From: Vulcanimicrobiota bacterium
GTDB taxonomy: Bacteria > Vulcanimicrobiota > Vulcanimicrobiia > Vulcanimicrobiales > Vulcanimicrobiaceae
Assembly: GCA_019245995.1 (NCBI GenBank)
Contig: JAFAQW010000027.1
Location: 1 to 5,329, forward strand
Reading direction: 5' to 3'
DNA length: 5,329 nucleotides
Part shown: positions 1 through 5,329 of the stretch, piece after piece
Layout of the letters: each line of letters opens with the position of its first letter
How positions within the stretch are numbered: position 1 is the stretch's first letter
The notes under the pieces: model-generated
The model's input: only the letters and a program-made list of their open reading frames with translations
The model's database searches: none
What the model was told of the DNA's origin: nothing
Translations under genes and position numbers: made by a program

Positions 1-471
1 CCGCGCGACGTCGCCCGCACACCACCACGCCTCGTGCAGCGGGATGATTTCGGCGGTCGCAGGATGGGCGACGAGCGTCGCCCGATCGGTGCGAAACAGG
101 CGCACGAGCCATTCGCCGGTCCAGATGCGCATCGGCTTTCCGCTGAAGTAGGTGGTTCGGCGCATTGCGTAACCGTCGGGTGCCTCCGACGCCGCGAGAA
201 TTCCCTCACGTAGGACGTCGTCGAGCGCCTCGTCCGCGTCCAGCATGAGCGCCCACGGAGTCCGCACCTGCGCCAGCGCAAAGCGCCGAGCATCGACGAA
301 ATCGGTCCACTCGCGCTGCACGACCCGCGCGCCGGCGCCACGCGCGAACTGCAAGGTGTGATCGCGCGAGCACGCGTCTAAGACGAAGATCTCGATACCT
401 CGCGGCAGGCTGGTGAGCGCGCGTGGAAGATTGCGCTCTTCGTCGCGCGTCAAAATAACCGCCGTGATCAG
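1..471 (-). CDS. Family 2 glycosyltransferase, WaaE/KdtX-like (3' part missing)
   Basis: Inverting glycosyltransferase of the GT-A fold, expected to move a sugar from a nucleotide-sugar donor to an envelope glycan such as lipopolysaccharide core, at the cytoplasmic face of the membrane. Translation of the minus strand from 471 gives 157 residues, open to the window edge. Numbering from 471, there is a beta-1 strand with TAVILTRDEERN (3-14), an acidic residue in FVLD (D32), the metal/nucleotide-binding DAD motif in MLDADE (D78, D80), an RLFR motif (124-127) and an HE pair (146-147). These resemble WaaE/KdtX-type proteins, usually about 250-280 residues, so roughly 100 C-terminal residues lie outside. 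The start is uncertain. No ATG, GTG or TTG stands at the expected place. CTG at 471 overlaps the pyrG stop as CTGA and gives a family-like N-terminus. CTG at 483 has AGGAG five bases upstream. TTG at 453 would cut into beta-1, and ATG at 624 would overlap pyrG by over 150 nt. The family call is firm; the acceptor is unknown. Confidence 0.85.
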   Translation of the reverse strand, partial: MITAVILTRDEERNLPRALTSLPRGIEIFVLDACSRDHTLQFARGAGARVVQREWTDFVDARRFALAQVRTPWALMLDADEALDDVLREGILAASEAPDGYAMRRTTYFSGKPMRIWTGEWLVRLFRTDRATLVAHPATAEIIPLHEAWWCAGDVAR

Positions 472-2135
472 ACTTGCGTCCAGGCCCGCTCCTCGCCGAC
501 GATACTCTGGTGCGTTAGACGTTCCTCGTGGGCGAGTGCCGCGCCGATGAAGTCTCGGTAGAGCGGCGCGGGCCGGTTGGGGCGCGACTTGAACTCGGGA
601 TGCGCCTGGGTCGCCACGAACCATGGGTGCAGATCCGGCGGCAACTCGATTACCTCGACCAATTGCGTCTTGTCTACGACGTGATGGCCGGAAAACCGCA
701 TGCCATGCTCCTCGAATAGAGGACGGTAGCGGTTATTGAACTCGTAGCGGTGGCGGTGGCGCTCGCTGATCTCGAGCGTGCCGTATGCCTTTGCGGCCTG
801 ACTTCCCGATTCGAGCGCGCACGCATACGTGCCAAGGCGCATCGTGCCGCCGTACTTCTCCAGATGGCGTTGATCGGGCATGAAGTCGATCACTGGGTCC
901 GTCGCGGTCTCATCGACTTCACTCGTCATCGCCTCCGACAGCCCGCAGACGTTGCGGGCGAACTCCACGCAGGCGAGTTGCATGCCGTAGCAGATGCCCA
1001 AGAACGGAATTTGGTTCTGGCGGACGTATTGGATGGCGCGCAGCTTACCCTTGACGCCGCGTGCGCCGAAACCGGGCGCGACTACGACGCCGTGCGCGCT
1101 GCGCAGCACGTCGATTCCGTGCTCTTCGATCAGTTCCGAGTCGATGCGGCGTATCTCGACGGCGGCCTGATGGAAGACACCCGAGTGGTGCAGCGCCTCG
1201 TTAATCGAAATGTACGCGTCCTTGAGTTCCACGTACTTGCCGACCAACGCGACGGTGACGCGGCGGCGCGGATAGAGTAACCGTTGTGCGATCGCGGCCC
1301 AATCGTCCAGGCTCGGCGCCGCTGTCGGTAAATCTAGCTTACGAACCGCGGCCTGCGCCAGGCCCTCGGCCTCGAGGTTCAGCGGCACTTGATAGATCGT
1401 CGGCGCGTCGATGTTCTGTACGACGGCGCTGGGCGGCACGTCGCAGAAGAGCGCGATCTTCTCCTTCAGTTCCAGCGGCATCGGCATGGACGACTGCGTC
1501 CGGCAGACGATCGCGTCGGGCGAGATTCCGATGCCGCGCAGTTCGCGAACGGAGTGCTGCGTCGGCTTGGTCTTGAGCTCATCGGCAGCACCGAGGTGCG
1601 GCACGAGCGTCAGGTGCACGTACATCACGTTCTCGTCGCCGACGTCGTAGCGCATTTGACGTATCGCTTCGAGGAACGGTAGGGACTCGATGTCGCCGAC
1701 CGTTCCGCCAACCTCGACGATGCAGACCTCGGCGTGACTCGCCTCGGCGACGCGCTTGATGTGCGCTTTGATCTCGTTGGTGATGTGCGGAATCACCTGA
1801 ACGGTCGCGCCGAGATACTCACCGCGTCGTTCTTTTTCGATAACCGAATTGTAAATCTGGCCCGTCGTGACGTTGTTGGCCTTCTGGAGGTTCTCGTCGA
1901 TGAAGCGTTCATAGTGGCCTAGGTCCAGGTCCGTTTCGGCGCCGTCTTCGGTCACGAAGACCTCGCCGTGCTGATACGGATTCATCGTGCCGGCGTCGAC
2001 GTTAATGTAGGGATCGAGCTTTTGGATCGACACGCTGACGCCGCGCGCCTTGAGCAGTCGCCCGAGGGAGGCGGCAGTGATGCCCTTGCCGAGCGAACTC
2101 ACCACGCCCCCGGTGAAGAAGATATACTTCGCCAT
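468..2135 (-). CDS. pyrG: CTP synthase (glutamine-hydrolysing)
   Basis: Converts UTP to CTP using ATP and ammonia from glutamine, the last step of de novo pyrimidine nucleotide synthesis; a cytoplasmic tetramer, sometimes filament-forming. At 555 residues it is slightly longer than the E. coli enzyme (545). The N-terminal synthetase domain (about 1-270) carries the P-loop region GGVVSSLGKG (9-18), KLDPYINVD (39-47), ETDLDLGHYERF (67-78) and VEVGGTVGDIES (140-151), with D71 and E141 as likely Mg ligands. The C-terminal class I glutamine amidotransferase domain (about 292-540) has the nucleophile C382 in GICYGMQ and the H512/E514 pair in AHPEF. One oddity is that the usual PGGFG oxyanion-loop motif reads APGFG (353-357). 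The ATG at 2135 opens the conserved N-terminus directly, but no good Shine-Dalgarno precedes it. The 75-nt gap after prmC shows no terminator and no clear pyrimidine-dependent attenuator, so readthrough from prmC is likely. Confidence 0.97.
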   Translation of the reverse strand: MAKYIFFTGGVVSSLGKGITAASLGRLLKARGVSVSIQKLDPYINVDAGTMNPYQHGEVFVTEDGAETDLDLGHYERFIDENLQKANNVTTGQIYNSVIEKERRGEYLGATVQVIPHITNEIKAHIKRVAEASHAEVCIVEVGGTVGDIESLPFLEAIRQMRYDVGDENVMYVHLTLVPHLGAADELKTKPTQHSVRELRGIGISPDAIVCRTQSSMPMPLELKEKIALFCDVPPSAVVQNIDAPTIYQVPLNLEAEGLAQAAVRKLDLPTAAPSLDDWAAIAQRLLYPRRRVTVALVGKYVELKDAYISINEALHHSGVFHQAAVEIRRIDSELIEEHGIDVLRSAHGVVVAPGFGARGVKGKLRAIQYVRQNQIPFLGICYGMQLACVEFARNVCGLSEAMTSEVDETATDPVIDFMPDQRHLEKYGGTMRLGTYACALESGSQAAKAYGTLEISERHRHRYEFNNRYRPLFEEHGMRFSGHHVVDKTQLVEVIELPPDLHPWFVATQAHPEFKSRPNRPAPLYRDFIGAALAHEERLTHQSIVGEERAWTQV

Positions 2136-2210
2136 CTCGGGCGGTTGTGTTTCGCCGAAGGCGCTTGGTTACCCTTGGCTGCTTATTTGCGGGGGCAATG
2201 TGGCGCGCGG

Positions 2211-3083
2211 CTAGATCAGCGCCGTGACGTACCGACGGAGGTTCCCGTAGTCGCTTTTCACCTCCGCGAACCGAGCGCGCAGACCGGAGCCGACCAAATC
2301 GGCCAGGCTATCAATATTGGGCGGCGCGGCTTCGCAGAGCACCAGTCCGGGCGATTCCAGCAGCGGCGGTAACCCCGCAATTAGCCGGCGGTAGACGGTC
2401 AGTCCATCCCGGCCGCCGTCGAGCGCAACGCGCGGTTCGAAAGACACGGGACTCGGCAAGCGTGGCAAATCGGCGGTGGGAACGTACGGCAGATTGGCGA
2501 TCACCACGGAGTACCTGCGATCCCTGACCGGGTCGAGCACATCGCCGTGATAGAACCGGCAACGGTCGCTCACCCCGAGGCGCCCGGCGTTACGCGACGC
2601 GACCTCCAGGGCTTCCATCGAAACATCGGTGCCGTCCACGATCGCGCCCGTTTCGGCAGCCATCGTGCACGCGATGGCGCCGCAGCCCGTCCCGACGTCA
2701 AGTACGCGCAGCGGCCGTCCGTCCGAATAGTCCTGCGCTTTGACGAATTCGAGCGCTTCATCGATAAGATGCTCCGTCTCCGGGCGCGGTACCAGCACGT
2801 TATGGTCGACCGCGAACTCGCGTCCGTAAAAGCCGGCAGAGCCGACGATATACGCGATCGGCTCGCCACTTAGGCGCCGCTCACTGAGCGACATAAGGTT
2901 CGCACGCTGCTCCGCAGAAAGCCGCGATTCGGGGCGCGTTACGATCCATTCAGGCGGACGCTGCAGGGCGTGAGCAAGCAGTAACAGCGCATCGGCCCTT
3001 GCCGATGGACTCGAAGCGCAAGGGCGGCGCTGAGCCCACGCCAACGCGTCAGCGACGGTCTCCGCCTCGACCGCTCCGATCAC
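2211..3083 (-). CDS. prmC: Release factor glutamine N5-methyltransferase
   Basis: SAM-dependent enzyme that methylates the glutamine of the GGQ motif in release factors RF1 and RF2, raising termination efficiency; also known as HemK. It has 290 residues against about 277 in E. coli. After a helical N-terminal substrate-binding domain (about 1-75) come GEPIAYIVG (73-81) and LVPRPETE (97-104), then the Rossmann methyltransferase core with SAM motif VLDVGTGCGAIA (128-139), acidic D153 in GTDVS, D181 in HGDVL, and the family block EPRVALDGGRDGL (216-228). The catalytic NPPY motif reads NLPY (197-200), with CTG at 2490-2492 coding the leucine. The start is GTG at 3083, which overlaps the prfA stop as GTGA, so translational coupling is likely. 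Its substrate is the product of the gene immediately upstream. The identification rests on the several PrmC-specific blocks; rRNA adenine dimethylases share NLPY but not the EPxxALxGGxDGL block. Confidence 0.95.
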   Translation of the reverse strand: MIGAVEAETVADALAWAQRRPCASSPSARADALLLLAHALQRPPEWIVTRPESRLSAEQRANLMSLSERRLSGEPIAYIVGSAGFYGREFAVDHNVLVPRPETEHLIDEALEFVKAQDYSDGRPLRVLDVGTGCGAIACTMAAETGAIVDGTDVSMEALEVASRNAGRLGVSDRCRFYHGDVLDPVRDRRYSVVIANLPYVPTADLPRLPSPVSFEPRVALDGGRDGLTVYRRLIAGLPPLLESPGLVLCEAAPPNIDSLADLVGSGLRARFAEVKSDYGNLRRYVTALI

Positions 3084-4168
3084 GCGACGGGGTCGCCTGC
3101 CATCAAGCGCGCGCGCTCGTCCGCAATGAGCTCCTCGCTAATCGGCATGAGATTGCCGTCCATGATGCCGCGGATGTTGCCGAAGCTTCGGTTGATGCGG
3201 TGGTCGGTCACGCGGTCTTGCGGAAAGTTATAGGTACGGATCTTCTCGGAGCGATCGCCGCTGCCCACTTGCGATCGGCGTAGCGACGTCACTTCTTCTT
3301 CCTGTTCGAGGCGCTTGCGGTCGTAGAGCGTCGCGCGAAGCATCGCCATCGCCTTCTCACGATTTTGTTGCTGAGAGCGCTCCTGTTGCGACGCGACGAC
3401 GATGCCGGTCGGCAGGTGCGTGATGCGGATCGCCGACTCCGTCTTGTTCACGTATTGACCGCCGGCACCGGACGCTTTGTACGTATCGATCTGCAGTTCC
3501 GATGGCTTGATGGCGATCTCGACGTCGTCGTCGACCTGCGGCAACACCGCGACGGTGGCCGTGCTCGTGTGAATGCGCCCCTGTGCCTCGGTGGCAGGCA
3601 CGCGTTGCACCCGATGAACGCCGGATTCGTGCTTGAGGTAGCGGTACGGCTCTTTGCCCTTGACGGCGAAAACGATTTCTTTGTAGCCGCCGGCCTCGCT
3701 AGCGCTCTCGGACGCTAATTCCACCTTCATGCCGACGACCTCGGCGAAGCGCATGTACATGCGCGCCAGGTCGCCGGCGAAGATCGCCGCCTCGTCGCCG
3801 CCCGCGCCGGCGCGAATCTCCACGAAGACGTCTTTGTCGTCGTTTGGGTCGCGCGGCATCATCAGCTCCGTCAGCTCTTTTTCGAGCGCCTCGGCACGGT
3901 CGCGTAACGCCTGATTCTCCTCGCGCGCCAGCTCCCGCAGCTCGCCGTCGCTCTCACGAGCCAAGGCGTCGTTGGCGGCGATCTCGTCCTGCGTTCGGCT
4001 AAGTCTCCGGAACGTTTCAACCGGCGCTTCCAAGACCGCTCGCTCCTTCACCAGGCCGGTATAGCGCGCCTGATCGAAATCGCCGGCGGGATTGGCCAGC
4101 TGCGCGTCGATTTCGTCAAAGCGCCGCGCCATAGCGGCAAGGCGCACGATCAATGCGTCGTTCTGCAC
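3080..4168 (-). CDS. prfA: Peptide chain release factor 1
   Basis: Class I release factor that reads UAA and UAG in the ribosomal A site and triggers hydrolysis of peptidyl-tRNA. It has 362 residues, close to the 360 of E. coli RF1. A helical N-terminal domain (about 1-105) is followed by the block with IRAGAGGDEAAIF (118-130), the codon-recognition tripeptide PAT (191-193) in RVQRVPATEAQGRIHTS, and the catalytic GGQ (236-238) in KASGAGGQYVN. PAT rather than SPF marks it as RF1, not RF2. The residue after GGQ is tyrosine (Y239), where histidine is usual. A C-terminal block with RTYNFPQDRVTDHRI (311-325) completes the family signature. The start is GTG at 4168, 15 nt after the rpmE stop, with a weak GGGG-containing ribosome site; the next in-frame choices (GTG 4147, ATG 4132) would trim the first helix. 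The stop overlaps the prmC start. Q238 is the expected PrmC methylation target. Confidence 0.97.
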   Translation of the reverse strand: MQNDALIVRLAAMARRFDEIDAQLANPAGDFDQARYTGLVKERAVLEAPVETFRRLSRTQDEIAANDALARESDGELRELAREENQALRDRAEALEKELTELMMPRDPNDDKDVFVEIRAGAGGDEAAIFAGDLARMYMRFAEVVGMKVELASESASEAGGYKEIVFAVKGKEPYRYLKHESGVHRVQRVPATEAQGRIHTSTATVAVLPQVDDDVEIAIKPSELQIDTYKASGAGGQYVNKTESAIRITHLPTGIVVASQQERSQQQNREKAMAMLRATLYDRKRLEQEEEVTSLRRSQVGSGDRSEKIRTYNFPQDRVTDHRINRSFGNIRGIMDGNLMPISEELIADERARLMAGDPVA

Positions 4169-4183
4169 GCGCGCCCCAGGCAG

Positions 4184-4456
4184 CTAAACTTCGGCGGCGG
4201 CTTTTCTTGCCTCGCGCGCCGCTTTGCGCGCGGCGGCCTCTTCCTGTTTACGGCGCGCGGCCGCCGTACGCTGGTTGAACTTATCAACGCGGCCTGCGGT
4301 GTCGACCAACTTCTGCTGGCCCGTAAATAGCGGATGGCACGCCGCGCAGATCTCCACGGCGATCTCGGGCAGCGTCGAACCGGTAACGAAACTGTTGCCG
4401 CAGGCGCAGTGCACGCGCGCCTGCGGATACCATTTTGGATGGATCTTGCTCTTCAC
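4184..4456 (-). CDS. rpmE: 50S ribosomal protein bL31 (zinc-ribbon C+ form) with long tail
   Basis: Ribosomal protein at the central protuberance of the large subunit that helps form the inter-subunit bridge to the 30S head. It has 90 residues from GTG 4456 to TAG 4184, longer than the roughly 70 of E. coli L31. The N-terminus KSKIHPKWYP matches the family start K-x-x-IHP, which fixes the start even though the frame stays open upstream to about 4813. Four cysteines, C17-x-C19 and C37-x2-C40, match the zinc-binding C+ form. ACHPLFTGQQKLVDTAGRVDKFNQR (39-63) is the conserved second half; the key residues are HP at 41-42, FTG at 44-46 and GRVDKFN at 55-61. Residues 64-90 form a tail rich in Ala, Lys, Arg and Glu, probably a charged helix. 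An AAAGG run ends only two bases before the start, too close for a normal ribosome site, and a promoter sits immediately upstream. It is the first gene of the leftward block. Confidence 0.96.
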   Translation of the reverse strand: MKSKIHPKWYPQARVHCACGNSFVTGSTLPEIAVEICAACHPLFTGQQKLVDTAGRVDKFNQRTAAARRKQEEAAARKAAREARKAAAEV

Positions 4457-4465
4457 AGCCTTTGC

Positions 4466-4474
4466 ATTATAGCA
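4466..4474 (-). promoter_or_regulatory. Extended -10 promoter for rpmE operon
   Basis: On the minus strand, TGC followed by a perfect TATAAT (hexamer 4471 to 4466) forms a TGn extended -10 element for the housekeeping sigma factor. It ends nine bases before the rpmE GTG. Transcription would normally begin 6-7 bases past the hexamer, around 4459-4460, leaving a leader of only about 3-4 nt, so the mRNA would be leaderless or nearly so. The -35 position at 17-bp spacing reads CTCGAT, a poor match to TTGACA, which fits dependence on the extended -10. Such a perfect hexamer in a GC-rich background is unlikely to be chance, but no transcript data are available. Confidence 0.7.
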
Positions 4475-4490
4475 GCCGGTGCAAGTGCAT

Positions 4491-4508
4491 CGAGCGTGGG
4501 CACGCTCG
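4491..4508. repeat. Perfect 8-bp inverted repeat in divergent intergenic region
   Basis: CGAGCGTG and CACGCTCG flank a two-base GG centre, giving a perfect dyad. It overlaps the -35 position of the rpmE promoter (about 4489-4494) and lies about 73 bp upstream of the rightward lipoprotein start. As DNA it has the shape of an operator for a dimeric regulator. If transcribed rightward it could form a 7-bp stem with a GGGC loop. No known operator consensus is recognised, and it does not resemble the AT-rich Zur box. Confidence 0.45.
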
Positions 4509-4520
4509 GCTCCTGCCGAG
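4505..4520. repeat. Perfect 6-bp hairpin CTCGGC-TCCT-GCCGAG
   Basis: A 6-bp perfect stem with a four-base TCCT loop shares four bases (4505-4508) with the dyad just to its left, so the two structures would exclude each other in RNA. A further CTCGGC at 4547-4552 could pair with the same GCCGAG arm. No T-run follows on either strand, so it is not a standard intrinsic terminator. It lies in the probable leader or promoter region of the rightward gene. Confidence 0.4.
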
Positions 4521-4580
4521 GGCTGGGCTGCGCGCCATCGAACACTCTCGGCCCAAACGGTTAGGTTGGGACATGAAACC

Positions 4581-5329
4581 ATGAAGGCTCCGCTCGCACG
4601 TCGCTTTTCTTTCGCCGCCATTGCGCTGCTGTTCGTGTGCGGATGTGGCGCACCGCGCTCGACGCCGGTCGCGTCCAACCCCCCGAGCGGAATTCTACCT
4701 ATCCCGTTGTCGGCGCGAACAGCGGGACAGGCTGCAGCAACTCGTATGGTGCGGCAAGATGGTGCCGGGATTCCGGATCGAAAGCGCACCCGTCCGCTGC
4801 TGTATGTGACCAATTTTGACCCGGCCTATCCTGAGGTGACTGTATACCGCGCAGACGCGCTCGACCCACACCCTATCCGAGCAATCAGCAAGGGACTTTT
4901 CGAATCTGTTGGCGATTGCGTCAGCCCCGATGGGACGCTCTACGTGACGAATATCCCCGGCAATAGCCTCGGGTGGATTTCCGTCTATCCTCCGGATCAG
5001 TCCAGACCGTCCCGAATGATCACGAACGGGGTCGATATTCCAGACCTCTGCGCACTCGACCGCCAAGGTAACCTTTGGGTAACAAACTATGGCGGCGCCA
5101 ACGTCGCGGAATACAAGGCGGGCGCCTCGCAGCCCAGCGAGATCATTACGCGCGGCGTGCCATACCCCGCAGGCATAGCTTTCGATCGATCAGGAAATAT
5201 GTACGTGTCGAACGACTCGGGTGGCAGTCAGCCCACATGCGACGTGGTTGTATATCGTCCTGGAAAGAAGAAGCCTGCGCGGACCATAACCGACGGGCAG
5301 GAATCCGCGGCCGGTATTGCTGTTGACTC
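4581..5329 (+). CDS. Predicted lipoprotein with NHL/YVTN-type beta-propeller repeats (3' end missing)
   Basis: Function not known. The 249 residues visible begin with a lipoprotein signal: basic MKAPLARR, a hydrophobic stretch (9-19) and a VCGC lipobox with C22 as the likely lipidated cysteine (C20 is the alternative). A Pro/Ala/Arg-rich linker (about 23-72) follows. Then come at least four repeats of a beta-propeller type, each with a core Y/W-V-T/S-N at 75-78, 121-124, 166-169 and 208-211, spaced 46, 45 and 42 residues. Most repeats also show a D-x-x-G-N/T turn before the core, an S/T-VY or similar strand, and a P-x-x-x-I-T/S-x-G closing segment. Spacing and motifs resemble NHL, SMP-30 or YVTN propellers. 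No enzyme active-site residues are identifiable. The frame is open to the window end, so more blades probably follow. ATG 4581 is preceded by AGGTTGGG about ten bases away. It diverges from the ribosomal operon, so its role cannot be read from neighbours. It is probably anchored outside the cytoplasmic membrane. Confidence 0.8.
   Translation, partial: MKAPLARRFSFAAIALLFVCGCGAPRSTPVASNPPSGILPIPLSARTAGQAAATRMVRQDGAGIPDRKRTRPLLYVTNFDPAYPEVTVYRADALDPHPIRAISKGLFESVGDCVSPDGTLYVTNIPGNSLGWISVYPPDQSRPSRMITNGVDIPDLCALDRQGNLWVTNYGGANVAEYKAGASQPSEIITRGVPYPAGIAFDRSGNMYVSNDSGGSQPTCDVVVYRPGKKKPARTITDGQESAAGIAVD

Noticed and set aside
622..624. ATG in frame with the glycosyltransferase, inside pyrG
   Set aside because: Using it would add about 50 residues of frame-shifted pyrG sequence with no family similarity and a long overlap.
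750..1280. Long plus-strand open frame of 176 codons opposite pyrG
   Set aside because: It is antisense to clearly coding pyrG sequence, shows no recognisable motif, and long antisense frames are expected in GC-rich coding DNA.
2153..2163. Small CGCC-TTC-GGCG hairpin in the pyrG leader
   Set aside because: Only four base pairs, no T-run, and no pyrimidine-tract initiation signal nearby, so neither a terminator nor a pyrG attenuator can be supported.
4213..4232. Perfect 7-bp inverted repeat CGCGCGC/GCGCGCG inside rpmE
   Set aside because: It is explained by Ala/Arg codons of the bL31 tail, lies before the stop codon, and has no T-run, so it is not supported as a terminator.
4453..4467. Five-codon ORF ATG-CAA-AGG-CTG-TGA overlapping the rpmE start
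   Set aside because: Its ATG begins inside the predicted -10 hexamer, upstream of the expected transcription start, so it would probably not be in the mRNA.
4457..4813. Upstream in-frame extension of rpmE to about 4813
   Set aside because: The bL31 family begins at K-x-x-IHP. The extension crosses the promoter and the divergent lipoprotein gene and has no L31-like content.
4695..5066. Minus-strand open frame of 123 codons opposite the lipoprotein gene
   Set aside because: The plus strand carries a signal peptide and regular propeller repeats; the minus-strand frame shows no family motif and is an antisense shadow.

Overview
The window is a compact, GC-rich bacterial segment. It holds a leftward (minus-strand) block of housekeeping genes and, diverging from its upstream end, one rightward gene for a predicted lipoprotein. 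In minus-strand order the block is rpmE (ribosomal protein bL31), prfA (peptide chain release factor 1), prmC (release-factor glutamine methyltransferase), pyrG (CTP synthase) and a family 2 glycosyltransferase that runs off the left edge. Spacing is tight: 15 nt between rpmE and prfA, a 4-nt GTGA overlap between prfA and prmC, 75 nt without a visible terminator before pyrG, and a CTGA overlap between the pyrG stop and the apparent glycosyltransferase start. This looks like one transcription unit, probably driven by a strong extended -10 promoter just in front of rpmE.

Functionally, the first three genes serve translation. bL31 bridges the ribosomal subunits, RF1 terminates at UAA/UAG, and PrmC methylates the glutamine of the RF1 GGQ motif. 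The pairing of a methyltransferase with its own substrate, and the rpmE-prfA-prmC order, is a recurrent bacterial arrangement. PyrG makes CTP. The glycosyltransferase resembles the WaaE/KdtX-like branch that builds cell-envelope glycans. Its link to the translation genes is positional only.

The right-hand fifth (4457-5329) differs. A 124-nt divergent intergenic region carries the rpmE promoter and two overlapping inverted repeats. After it comes a gene whose product starts with a lipoprotein signal peptide and continues as beta-propeller-type repeats with a Y/W-V-T/S-N core every 42-46 residues. This gene has no stop before the window ends.

Organism: high G+C, frequent GTG starts, ordinary bacterial housekeeping genes and a VTVY/YVTN-repeat lipoprotein. 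From memory such lipoproteins are abundant in uncultured lineages such as Candidatus Eremiobacterota (WPS-2). That placement is a tentative guess, not shown by the sequence. I found no mobile element, CRISPR array, tRNA or rRNA, and no convincing new multi-gene system. The points of interest are small: unusual start codons, substitutions in near-invariant motifs, a bL31 tail, and the architecture of the divergent promoter region.
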